Below, piece by piece: positions 6,552 to 14,280 of a stretch of 18,707 nt of DNA (position 1 is the first letter of the stretch; each line of letters starts with the position of its first letter). Source of the stretch: UBA7985 sp049612785 (GTDB taxonomy: Bacteria > Pseudomonadota > Alphaproteobacteria > UBA7985); NCBI GenBank assembly GCA_049612785.1, contig JBMZBW010000043.1, positions 1 to 18,707 of the forward strand, read 5' to 3'. The translations under genes and the position numbers were made by a program. The notes under the pieces are model-generated. The model saw only the letters and a program-made list of their open reading frames with translations, ran no database searches and was not told the DNA's origin.

Positions 6552-8515
6552 TCTCAGAGTGGGCGCATCTGGCCCTGGTTCTCGCCTTTCCGCTGGCTTT
6601 CATGCAGGCTGTCACAGCGCTGTTGCCCGCGGCCCCGCTAGGCTGGACATCAGCCTATCGTCAGGGCGTCGTGCGCTGGGTTGCCATGGCCACCGCTGTC
6701 CTGATTTCGCTTTCTTTCCTCGGGCTTGTACTGGCCTTTGTGACAGGCGATTTCAGCGTCAAAACGACCTTCGAGCACAGTCACTCAGCCAAGCCGCTGC
6801 TCTACAAGATTTCTGGCACGTGGGGGAACCACGAAGGCTCCATCCTGCTTTGGGTGCTTATCTTGGCGGTGTTTGGGGGGTTGCTCGCGCTGCGAAAGAC
6901 CGAAAAGCATCAGGATTTGCGCGTGCGGGCGCTGGGAATTCAGGCGTTGATCACCTTGGCTTTTCTGGCCTTCACGATTTTTACCTCCAACCCCTTCGAA
7001 CGGTTGATCCCGGCTCCGGTGGAGGGGCGTGGGCTTAATCCATTGCTTCAGGATATAGGTCTCGCCCTGCATCCACCTTTGCTCTACTTCGGCTATGTCG
7101 GTTTCTCCATCACCTTCGCTCTGACCGTAGCGGCTTTGTTGCGCGGCGAAGCGGATCGAGATTGGGCGCGTTTGGTGCGGCCTTGGGCCATGATCGCATG
7201 GACCACCTTAACCGCCGGTATCGCGCTGGGTAGCTGGTGGGCTTACTATGAGTTGGGTTGGGGCGGATTTTGGGCCTGGGATCCGGTGGAGAACTTGTCA
7301 TTCCTGCCTTGGCTTACGGGAACAGCCTTTATTCACTCGCTGATGGTCGTTGAGAAATCCGGCGCTTTGCGGGTCTGGACCTTGTTTCTCGGTGTCGTGA
7401 CTTTTGTGCTCGCCATACTGGGGACCTTTGTTGTTCGTTCCGGATTGTTGACGTCGGTTCACGCCTTTGCGGTCGATCCGGCAAGGGGTGTCTTTATCCT
7501 GCTGATCCTCGGCATCAGCGTCATTGCAGCCTTTAGCCTCTTCGCTTGGCGCGCGCCGCAGTTCAAAGCCGGCGGCGGCTTTGAGCCTGTCAGTCGTGAG
7601 GGCGCTTTGGTGCTGAACAACCTGTTCCTGTCAACAGGCGCTGGGGTGGTTTTGCTGGGAACCTTTTTCCCCCTGATTACCGAAGCTTTCGGCCAGCCCT
7701 TGACCGTGGGCAAACCTTACTTCGATGCCACCTTCCTCCCGTTCATGGTGCCGCTGCTGTTGCTTATGGCCATTGGTCCTTTCGTGCCGTGGCAGCGTCT
7801 CAGGGGCAAGAATCAAGATCGGATCCGAGGGCTGCTGACACTCCTCGTTGTCGCACTGGCAATCGCTGCAATCGTGATCGTGCTGCTCTATTGGCAATCC
7901 ACGCCGCGTCTGTCTGTGGCGGTCGCATTGGCGATGGTGCTGGCGGGTTGGTTGCTGGGCGGCGGGCTGCTGACGCTGGCGTCGCGGGTTCGGGCCGTCG
8001 GAAGCCTGACGAAGGTCTCCCTGTCCGCTTGGGCCGTGTCGCTCGCGCATGCAGGGCTTGGTATCGCTGTTTTTGGTCTGATTGCAGGCTCCGCCATGGT
8101 TCAGGAACGGACCGTCAATCTCAAGCCCGGTGACAGTGTTGAAGTCGGTCATCTGACTTTCCGCCTCGACGGGGTTCGGGAAACCAATGTCGACCCCGCT
8201 CAAGGCAGAAATTACGTATCGGCCTTTGCGGATGTGGCGCTGCTTGATCGTAGCGGCGGGGTGAAGGCCACGCTGTCACCCGAGCGGCGCTTTTACCCGG
8301 TACGGCAGGACAGCACGACCGAAGCGGCCATTCGGGTGACATGGCTTGGCGATATCTTTCTGGCCTTCAACACTCAAGCGCCGGATGGCGGTTTTGTCCT
8401 GTCGCTTAGCTGGCGACCCCTGATCCCTTGGCTCTATTTTGGCTGTATCCTGATGGTTTTGGGCGGTATGCTTGGATCGTTGGCGGCTTGGCGTCGTTTG
8501 GGAAGGGCACAGTAG
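6548..8515 (+). CDS. ccmF: Cytochrome c heme lyase subunit CcmF
   Basis: CcmF is the large membrane subunit of the System I holocytochrome c synthetase and reduces CcmE-bound heme before transfer. The 655-residue protein is full length and polytopic. The WWD domain is canonical, reading WGGFWAWDPVEN (238-249), preceded by GSWWAYYELG. The conserved histidines are present at H175 (LHPPLLY), H263 (FIHSLM), H305 (SVHAF) and H501 (SLAHAGLGI). The C-terminal periplasmic domain (from about 515) has the family-typical stretch that begins ERTVNLKPGDSVEVG. The gene overlaps ccmE by four bases and is followed two bases later by ccmG. Confidence 0.96.
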   Translation: MISEWAHLALVLAFPLAFMQAVTALLPAAPLGWTSAYRQGVVRWVAMATAVLISLSFLGLVLAFVTGDFSVKTTFEHSHSAKPLLYKISGTWGNHEGSILLWVLILAVFGGLLALRKTEKHQDLRVRALGIQALITLAFLAFTIFTSNPFERLIPAPVEGRGLNPLLQDIGLALHPPLLYFGYVGFSITFALTVAALLRGEADRDWARLVRPWAMIAWTTLTAGIALGSWWAYYELGWGGFWAWDPVENLSFLPWLTGTAFIHSLMVVEKSGALRVWTLFLGVVTFVLAILGTFVVRSGLLTSVHAFAVDPARGVFILLILGISVIAAFSLFAWRAPQFKAGGGFEPVSREGALVLNNLFLSTGAGVVLLGTFFPLITEAFGQPLTVGKPYFDATFLPFMVPLLLLMAIGPFVPWQRLRGKNQDRIRGLLTLLVVALAIAAIVIVLLYWQSTPRLSVAVALAMVLAGWLLGGGLLTLASRVRAVGSLTKVSLSAWAVSLAHAGLGIAVFGLIAGSAMVQERTVNLKPGDSVEVGHLTFRLDGVRETNVDPAQGRNYVSAFADVALLDRSGGVKATLSPERRFYPVRQDSTTEAAIRVTWLGDIFLAFNTQAPDGGFVLSLSWRPLIPWLYFGCILMVLGGMLGSLAAWRRLGRAQ

Positions 8516-8517
8516 GT

Positions 8518-9078
8518 ATGAGAGTCTTGCTCCGACTGGCCATTATCGTTCTTGGCACCCTGTTTATCCTCTTGGCCGGGGCGCTGCTCTGGTTTGGTTT
8601 GAACCCACAACGAGATCCCGCCACGTTCCCAACGTCAGCAGCGATCAAGCCCGACTTCAGCGCTTTGGGGCAGGGGACACCCTTGCCCGGTTTTGAAGAC
8701 GTCTCTGACGTGTTGGAAGCAAGGCGCGGGGCCGAAGGGCCATTTGTTGTGAATTTCTTTGCCAGTTGGTGCCAGCCCTGCCGTCTGGAGCATCCCTATC
8801 TCCTTGAATTTGGCGCAACCAACCCCGGTGTTTTGATTGGCTTGGCCTACCGCGACGATCCCATCGATTCCGCCAATTACCTCACCAACGACGGCAACCC
8901 TTACGTCGCAGTCGTTGCGGATACGGGCAGTAAAAACGCCCTGAATTTCGGATTGACCGGCGTACCGGAAACCTACTTGTTCAGCGAAGAGGGGAAGCTG
9001 CTGTTCCGCTCACCCGGTCCATTGGTCGGCGCGCTGAAGACTCAATTCGAAGATGCGTGGGAGGCGGCGCAGAAGTGA
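8518..9078 (+). CDS. ccmG: Thiol:disulfide interchange protein CcmG (DsbE)
   Basis: CcmG is a membrane-anchored periplasmic thioredoxin-like protein that keeps the apocytochrome CXXCH thiols, or CcmH, reduced. The 186-residue product has an N-terminal signal anchor (about 4-27), the active site WCQPC (84-88; C85 and C88) and the cis-proline motif GVPETYLF (148-155), which is diagnostic for CcmG/DsbE. I used the ATG at 8518, two bases after the ccmF stop. An upstream in-frame start would run through ccmF and add 30 residues ahead of the signal anchor. Electrons normally come from DsbD or CcdA, neither of which is in this window. Confidence 0.94.
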   Translation: MRVLLRLAIIVLGTLFILLAGALLWFGLNPQRDPATFPTSAAIKPDFSALGQGTPLPGFEDVSDVLEARRGAEGPFVVNFFASWCQPCRLEHPYLLEFGATNPGVLIGLAYRDDPIDSANYLTNDGNPYVAVVADTGSKNALNFGLTGVPETYLFSEEGKLLFRSPGPLVGALKTQFEDAWEAAQK

Positions 9079-9458
9079 TGCACCGCGTTCTTGCACTCAT
9101 CCTGTCAGCGTTTCTAGTGACGCCCGCACTGGGGCAGTCTGCGAATGAAATTCGGGCCAAGGCTTTGTTCAACGAACTGAGGTGCGTTGTTTGCGCGGGG
9201 CAATCCATCGCGGAATCCAATGCTGAACTGGCGCAGGATATGCGGGCGCAGGTCGAGTTTCTGATCGAAGATAATCGCTCGGATGCGGAAATCCGGGACT
9301 GGTTTGTTTCCCGCTATGGCGACGCGGTTCTGATGAATCCACCCCTGAAACAGCTGACCTTCGCGCTTTGGTACGGGCCGCTGTTCATCTTCATTTTCGG
9401 CTTGGGGATCACAGTGTTGGTGCTCATGCGTGGCCGGTCACGGTTGAAGAAGGACTAG
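9078..9458 (+). CDS. ccmH: Cytochrome c maturation protein CcmH
   Basis: CcmH is a membrane-anchored periplasmic thiol protein that acts on apocytochrome c with CcmG and CcmF. The 126-residue product has a signal peptide (about 1-20, ending ALGQ), the defining LRCVVCAGQSIAESNA motif (C36 and C39), and a C-terminal transmembrane helix at about 98-116 followed by a short basic tail. This is the short form lacking the TPR extension of E. coli CcmH; the TPR part is encoded by the next gene. The chosen ATG at 9078 shares one base with the ccmG stop (TGATG). A start seven codons upstream, inside ccmG, is less likely. Confidence 0.94.
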   Translation: MHRVLALILSAFLVTPALGQSANEIRAKALFNELRCVVCAGQSIAESNAELAQDMRAQVEFLIEDNRSDAEIRDWFVSRYGDAVLMNPPLKQLTFALWYGPLFIFIFGLGITVLVLMRGRSRLKKD

Positions 9459-9463
9459 CGCTC

Positions 9464-9979
9464 ATGCGGATGGTGCTCATGATGCTTCTGGTCGTCTTTT
9501 TCGCGGGTGTGGCGACTTATCTGGCGATTGGGAATCCTCGTTTGCTGGTGACGGCTGCCCCCGTTCAACAAGGTCCGGACCCCGAGCGCGTCGCAGCGCT
9601 TCAGGCCCAGTTGCAAAACGCGGATCAGGGGCAGGTACAGGAGACCATCGCAGGTATGGTCGCAGGTCTCCGCTCGCGTCTGGAAACCGAAGGCGGAAGT
9701 GTCGATGAATGGGACCGCCTCGTAAGGTCCTATGCGACCCTGCAAGACCTCGAAGGACTGGAATTCGCGCTCAATGGATTGCTGGCGCTGGAACCGGAAA
9801 ATCCTCAGGCTCTTTTGCTTGCCGGACAGGTAGCAGCGCAGCAGGGAGATCGGCTTGCTGCCCAGCAATTCTTCAGGCGACTTTTGCCGCTGATTGACCC
9901 CGAACATCCCCGTTTCGAGCAGATCCGAACCTTGATTGAGACCTTCGATCAACCAACTGAACCAACCGGTGCCGAGTAG
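9464..9979 (+). CDS. ccmI: CcmI-like TPR protein of cytochrome c maturation
   Basis: CcmI binds the C-terminal helix of apocytochrome c and presents it to CcmF and CcmH. This 171-residue protein has one hydrophobic N-terminal segment (about 4-22), a Gln/Ala-rich linker, and a TPR-type helical region from about 62 (IAGMVAGLRSRLE) to 160, with the family-like WDRLVRSYATL and ALEPENPQALLLAG stretches. It is much shorter than classical CcmI/CycH proteins, which have two transmembrane helices, a cytoplasmic loop and several TPRs. It resembles the C-terminal portion of E. coli CcmH. The ATG at 9464, five bases after the ccmH stop, was chosen because it begins the membrane anchor. It is the last gene of the plus-strand ccm arm. 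Confidence 0.82.
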   Translation: MRMVLMMLLVVFFAGVATYLAIGNPRLLVTAAPVQQGPDPERVAALQAQLQNADQGQVQETIAGMVAGLRSRLETEGGSVDEWDRLVRSYATLQDLEGLEFALNGLLALEPENPQALLLAGQVAAQQGDRLAAQQFFRRLLPLIDPEHPRFEQIRTLIETFDQPTEPTGAE

Positions 9980-10020
9980 AACATTAGAGGTCCCTAATGG
10001 AAACGGACATTCGGGTTGGT
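9961..10020 (+). other. Nested inverted repeats after ccmI, possible hairpin
   Basis: Just after the ccmI stop, CATTAG (9982-9987) and CTAATG (9994-9999) form a perfect 6-bp stem with a six-base loop. They are enclosed by ACCAACC (9961-9967) and GGTTGGT (10014-10020), which also pair perfectly. No T-run follows, so it is not a standard rho-independent terminator. It may mark the end of the ccm transcript or protect its 3' end. The rest of the 185-bp gap before the next gene shows nothing recognisable. Confidence 0.25.
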
Positions 10021-10164
10021 CGGACCATGTAGAGTCGAAGGGCCATCTGCATGCACTTATTTATGAGAACAGAGTGAGAAACACGATTGAGACGTTCTCG
10101 TCACGTGCAGCTATGCGCATATGGTGATTTGTTTTCAGTGGTTTAGCGTGCAACTGTCAAAATC

Positions 10165-11079
10165 ATGCGCATTGATGCTTCTTCCGCCCATTTGGCGACT
10201 TCCGCAAATCCACGACCGATTCAGGGTATCCTGTGGACGCTGCAAGGCTCTGCAACCTACGGCCTGTTGTTCATCTTTCCCAACCTTTGGGGGGAAGATA
10301 TCAGCCCGTGGCAACTGGCCTGGTTTCGGTTTCTCGGCGGGTTCGTCTCGCTGTTGCCACTGGCCGCTTGGTTTGCAGCCACCGGGCAGGTAAATCGGCT
10401 GCTTCCTACCCCCGGTTTGCTAGGGTGGCACGCCCTGCGCGCGTTCTTTGGCGTCATCACTTTTACATGCTCCGTTGTCGCTATTTTCCACATCGATCAG
10501 GCCAACGCCTCAGCCATCACCATGACGTCCGGCGTCTTTACCGTCGCGTTGGCCGTTTTGTTTCTGCGCGAGCGACCCAGTCAGATGGTTCTGCTGGCCG
10601 GTTTGATCGCTTTGATCGGCGGTGTGGTTGCTGCGGAGCCGAATTTTGGAAAGATGGAGCAGTTCCTGTCCATTGGGGCCTTGGCTGCCTTTGGTGCCGC
10701 CTTTGCACTCGGGGTTCAGTTCACCATTCTCAAGTTCATCACGGACAAGGACAGCACCTTTATTCTCGTTGTTGGCATGTCCTTTTTCGGCACAATCTAC
10801 CTTGCCCCCATGGCCTTCCTGAATTGGACGCCGATGAGCTGGTTTCAGGTCATGGTGTTCTTGAGCATGGGTCTGCTGGCTAATCTGGGCCAGCTTGGAA
10901 ATGTCATGGCCTTCCGCAACGCGTCAGCAAGCTTTATCGCCCCGGTCAAATACACCGGGATCGTCATGACGACCATTTGGGCCTTCATGTTTCTGGGGCA
11001 GATCCCCACGCTGATGTTCTGGATCGGCGCGGGGCTTATCACGGTGGGCGGTTTGCTATTGACCCGTTCTCGGGGATAG
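10165..11079 (+). CDS. DMT-superfamily permease (EamA family)
   Basis: This 304-residue inner-membrane protein has the two-repeat layout of EamA/RhaT-type drug/metabolite transporters, with about ten predicted transmembrane segments beginning near residue 22. The first repeat runs to about residue 156 and the second from about 165. Family-typical features are ALRAFFGVITF and LFLRERPS at the end of the first repeat, and PVKYTGIVMTTIWAFMFLGQIPT near the end of the second. The substrate cannot be read from the sequence; amino acids, nucleosides or their derivatives are common for the family. It is separated from ccmI by 185 bp and converges on the beta-galactosidase gene with an 11-bp gap. It is therefore probably its own unit and is not obviously part of galactose use. 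The start has no strong ribosome binding site. Confidence 0.88.
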   Translation: MRIDASSAHLATSANPRPIQGILWTLQGSATYGLLFIFPNLWGEDISPWQLAWFRFLGGFVSLLPLAAWFAATGQVNRLLPTPGLLGWHALRAFFGVITFTCSVVAIFHIDQANASAITMTSGVFTVALAVLFLRERPSQMVLLAGLIALIGGVVAAEPNFGKMEQFLSIGALAAFGAAFALGVQFTILKFITDKDSTFILVVGMSFFGTIYLAPMAFLNWTPMSWFQVMVFLSMGLLANLGQLGNVMAFRNASASFIAPVKYTGIVMTTIWAFMFLGQIPTLMFWIGAGLITVGGLLLTRSRG

Positions 11080-11090
11080 CGGGGTCGGGG

Positions 11091-13163
11091 TTAGTCAGCA
11101 AAGACACTGACCGTGTAAGGCTGCACGACAGTCCCTTCGCCCACAATCGTTTCGCCGCGCAAACCCAATTCCGCAGCGTCATAGGCTTCCGGGCCAAAGT
11201 TCATCACGTAAAGGCGACCATCAGAGCGCCGGATCCGGATGTCTTCGGGCAGCTCATCCGCCGCGATCATGGCGCTTTCAAAGATCGGCTCCATGATGGC
11301 TTTCATGCCTTCGTAATCGGGTTCAAAGCCGACGTAGTGAATGTTGCCCTGCCGAACAATCGCTGCATCCAAACCAGAAGGCTCATGCGGGCCGGGTTGG
11401 AACTGGGCGATGACTTCGAGTGGAGGCTCATTGGAGCCGGGCTCCGGCAATCCCATCACGCGCAGGTGTTCCACCCACGATTTCGCACCGATTTTGGTGC
11501 CTTCGACATCGACCGCAATGCTTTGAGTCGGGCGCAAGGTCTCTGTTCGATCAAGGAACAGATCCTCAAGAAGCGGCTCCACCGGCACGCCCTCTTCACA
11601 AATCATCGGCTGCGGGAGCCAGTTCAGCGTACCGTCGCGAGAGCCGGCGCGGGAACAGAATATCGCCGGTGAGCCTGTTTCGCGGATGAAATCCACCATA
11701 TCCGCATCCAGAACAGGCGCAGCTGGGAAAATGTAGGCGGGTAAAACCGACATCTGCGAAGGGGAAATGAACTCGACGTTCAGCCCCATGCGCCGCAGGA
11801 AATGGTACCACATGAACGTAGCGGCGAAGGCGTTCTGGTCTGCCCCCTGCTTGAGCGCTTCGTAGGTGAACGCAGCATCCCAATCGAAGTACAGGCCCAC
11901 GGTGTTGGCGGTATCGCCAGCAGACGCGTCATTGATGTCACTGAACGTCAGTTTTGGCAGCACATCGCGCAGTGTTTCTATTTCACGAGAAGCTTGATCC
12001 GGTGTGCCGTCCGGACGGTTCAACCCGGTGTGGTACGTCTCCTGCGCCCACTGTGCCTGTCGCCAGCGGAAATACGAGACAACCTCGGCCCCATGCGCGA
12101 TGGCTTCAAGAGTCCAAAATCGCACCGCACCGTCAACCGGTGCCGGGTTCCAGTTGGCCCAGTTCACCGGTCCCGGCTGCTGCTCCATCACCCAAAGCCG
12201 CCCGGTGCGGGACATATCGCGGTACAAATCATGGTGCATGGCAACGATATCGGGGTGGCCGATCCGCATGTAGCGGTCGATCAGAGCATCGCCACCCAAG
12301 GCCATCCGCTCACCGAACTTTTCCAAAAAGCCCAGCGGGTAAGAATCCCAGCTCGCAAAGTCCAGATCCGCACTGACGTCCCAATGGTCAAAGCCCATTT
12401 CAGCGACCATGAAGTTGTGCGTGATGAACATGTCTTCGCGACTGCCTGCGCGCAGGATATCGCACTGTTCTCGGTTGAACTCAGCGGTCATGTCGCTGAA
12501 GAACCGGCGGAAGTCCAACCAGTGCGCGGGCGCGGCATCAGCGGTGAGACGGTTGGGCAGATCGACCTCGTCAAAACTGCGATAGGTCATGGACCAGAAC
12601 ACCGTTCCCCACTGTGCGTTCAGCGCGTTGATATCCCCATAGGCTTTAGACAGCCAAAGCTGGAACGCTTCACGGTCTTCGGGACCATAGGACAGGGTGC
12701 TGTCGTGACAGGAATACTCGTTGTCCGTTTGCCAGCCGATGACATGCGGGTTTTTGCCGTAGCGGTCTGCAAGCGCATGGGTGATCCGGCGCGACTGCTC
12801 GCGATAGGTTTTGGACGCCACCGAGCAATGACGACGCGAACCATGCTTTTCCGGCAAACCATCTGCGGAGTGTCGCAGCGTGCTCGGGTAGGCATCTGTC
12901 AGCCATTTGGGTGGGGTGGGCGTGGGGGTACACATCACCACCTTCAGCCCGGCATTCCCGAGTGTTTCAATGGCTCGATCCAGCCAACCCCACGTGAAAA
13001 CCCCCGGCTCTGGTTCCATTTTCGCCCAAGCAAATTCGGCAATTCGCACCGTGGAAAGCCCAAGCGCCTTCATCCGTGCAGCATCGGTTTCCCACGTGTC
13101 TTCCGGCCAATGTTCAGGGTAGTAGCAAACCCCCAGACGAGGATGATTTTCGGGCTGATACAT
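11091..13163 (-). CDS. Beta-galactosidase, glycoside hydrolase family 42
   Basis: This cytoplasmic exo-beta-galactosidase of 690 residues has the three-domain GH42 architecture. A TIM barrel begins with the family signature LGVCYYPEHWPEDTW (10-24), a trimerisation domain starts near residue 422, and a small C-terminal beta domain runs from about 620. The acid/base is E149 in GWQTDNEYSCH and the nucleophile is E327 in LWVMEQQPGPVNWA. No signal peptide is present. It would hydrolyse lactose-like or plant-derived beta-galactosides entering the cell. AAAGGAAAG upstream of the ATG is a good ribosome binding site. It is the last gene of the galactose operon, 26 bp after the LptF-like gene. Confidence 0.95.
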   Translation of the reverse strand: MYQPENHPRLGVCYYPEHWPEDTWETDAARMKALGLSTVRIAEFAWAKMEPEPGVFTWGWLDRAIETLGNAGLKVVMCTPTPTPPKWLTDAYPSTLRHSADGLPEKHGSRRHCSVASKTYREQSRRITHALADRYGKNPHVIGWQTDNEYSCHDSTLSYGPEDREAFQLWLSKAYGDINALNAQWGTVFWSMTYRSFDEVDLPNRLTADAAPAHWLDFRRFFSDMTAEFNREQCDILRAGSREDMFITHNFMVAEMGFDHWDVSADLDFASWDSYPLGFLEKFGERMALGGDALIDRYMRIGHPDIVAMHHDLYRDMSRTGRLWVMEQQPGPVNWANWNPAPVDGAVRFWTLEAIAHGAEVVSYFRWRQAQWAQETYHTGLNRPDGTPDQASREIETLRDVLPKLTFSDINDASAGDTANTVGLYFDWDAAFTYEALKQGADQNAFAATFMWYHFLRRMGLNVEFISPSQMSVLPAYIFPAAPVLDADMVDFIRETGSPAIFCSRAGSRDGTLNWLPQPMICEEGVPVEPLLEDLFLDRTETLRPTQSIAVDVEGTKIGAKSWVEHLRVMGLPEPGSNEPPLEVIAQFQPGPHEPSGLDAAIVRQGNIHYVGFEPDYEGMKAIMEPIFESAMIAADELPEDIRIRRSDGRLYVMNFGPEAYDAAELGLRGETIVGEGTVVQPYTVSVFAD

Positions 13164-13189
13164 GGTGAAGGCTTTCCTTTACGCAGGGT

Positions 13190-14263
13190 TCAACGCGCAA
13201 CGCGTCGACCGAGACTGATAAATGGCAAAAAGACGAAGGGTGCCAGGCTGACCGCCAGCACGGTGACGGCTGTTTCCCGGCTGAAACCTGAAGCCGAGAT
13301 CAAAGCCGATTGCAACAACAGAAATACAATCAGAACGCCAATCAGCATCAGAGCCAGCGAAGCCTGACCCGCTGCCTGTGGCCTGCGAGCGAACAGAACC
13401 ATGGCCGTCAGAGCGCTAAAGCTGATCAGGGAAAGGGCCGCGACGAGACGCCGGGTCAACTCCTCAGCCGCCGCCGCATCGCCCACTTCGGCAAGCAAGC
13501 GCAGGCTCGAGCGCGTGCCCACCCGGTCCAAGGCTGCGACATTCGGGGGTGAGGTGGGGAGATCGAGCGAGAGGCTGGTCCGAACAAAGCTCACACTTGT
13601 TTGCTGGCCATCGGCTGAGATCCGCTGGAGCTGACCTTGTTCCAAGGTTAGGACGCCGGTGTTTTCCAATGACGGCGCAAGCGTTGCTCTCTTGGCGTGA
13701 AGAATGAGGGTTTCATCGACTGCGCTGTGGTCCACGACGAACAAATCCTCATACAGCCCGTCGTCCAAATGAGCGCCGATGGTCACTTGGACATCGTTGC
13801 CAACCGTAAACGGAACACCGATGGGCAGGACCGTTTCATCGAGACTGACCTGTTGCAGCTCAGCATTCAGCAGCCGATAGGCCTTTTGGCTTGCCGGGAT
13901 CAGAGTACCAGAGACGACCAGCAACCCGCCGGCCAATAAAGCGGAAAACAGCGTCAGCACGCCGCCATCACTCAGCGGCGAACGACCTGCGGTGCGGACC
14001 AGCAAGGTCGCGCCGGACTCATTCCGATGAACACACACCAAAACCAAGGCCACACCAAAGGACAGCGGCGTGACCAGCTCCGCCATTTTTGGGGTCAGAG
14101 ACAGCAGCATCAAGCCAAACTGACTCAGGCTCATCCCTTGTTCCAACACATCATCGGTCAGCCGCGCAGCCTGGGACAGGACCGCGCTTAACGTGATGAC
14201 CCCAAGGATCAGCACGAATGTCATCGCCAGCCGGGTCAGTAATTGTTGGTCGAGGCGATGCAT
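13190..14263 (-). CDS. LptF/LptG (YjgP/YjgQ) family permease, orphan
   Basis: This 357-residue membrane protein has the LptF/LptG topology: three N-terminal transmembrane segments (about 12-31, 51-78, 101-122), a large periplasmic beta-rich domain (about 125-270), and three C-terminal segments (about 273-292, 299-322, 331-350). The family's N-terminal half is recognisable in RLTDDVLEQGMSL (34-46), LTPKMAELVTPLSFG (56-70) and TAGRSPL (91-97). Family members form the LptB2FG exporter that extracts lipopolysaccharide from the inner membrane. LptF and LptG normally occur as a pair, but here there is a single gene between galK and beta-galactosidase. In the coupling segment where canonical proteins read SELVALRAAG, this one reads GATLLVRTAG (84-93), so the conserved glutamate is absent. 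It may be a diverged paralogue, and its role in this operon is unknown. Confidence 0.8.
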   Translation of the reverse strand: MHRLDQQLLTRLAMTFVLILGVITLSAVLSQAARLTDDVLEQGMSLSQFGLMLLSLTPKMAELVTPLSFGVALVLVCVHRNESGATLLVRTAGRSPLSDGGVLTLFSALLAGGLLVVSGTLIPASQKAYRLLNAELQQVSLDETVLPIGVPFTVGNDVQVTIGAHLDDGLYEDLFVVDHSAVDETLILHAKRATLAPSLENTGVLTLEQGQLQRISADGQQTSVSFVRTSLSLDLPTSPPNVAALDRVGTRSSLRLLAEVGDAAAAEELTRRLVAALSLISFSALTAMVLFARRPQAAGQASLALMLIGVLIVFLLLQSALISASGFSRETAVTVLAVSLAPFVFLPFISLGRRVAR

Positions 14264-14280
14264 AAAGACCCTACACCCCT

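Noticed and set aside
9997..10032. An 11-codon frame after ccmI preceded by AGAGG
   Set aside because: It lies inside the inverted repeat and is too short to separate from chance; the hairpin is the simpler reading.
11802..13367. A 521-codon plus-strand reading frame
   Set aside because: It lies opposite the GH42 beta-galactosidase, which has clear catalytic motifs. The frame is Arg/Pro/His-rich, matches nothing, and is explained by the codon bias of the real gene.
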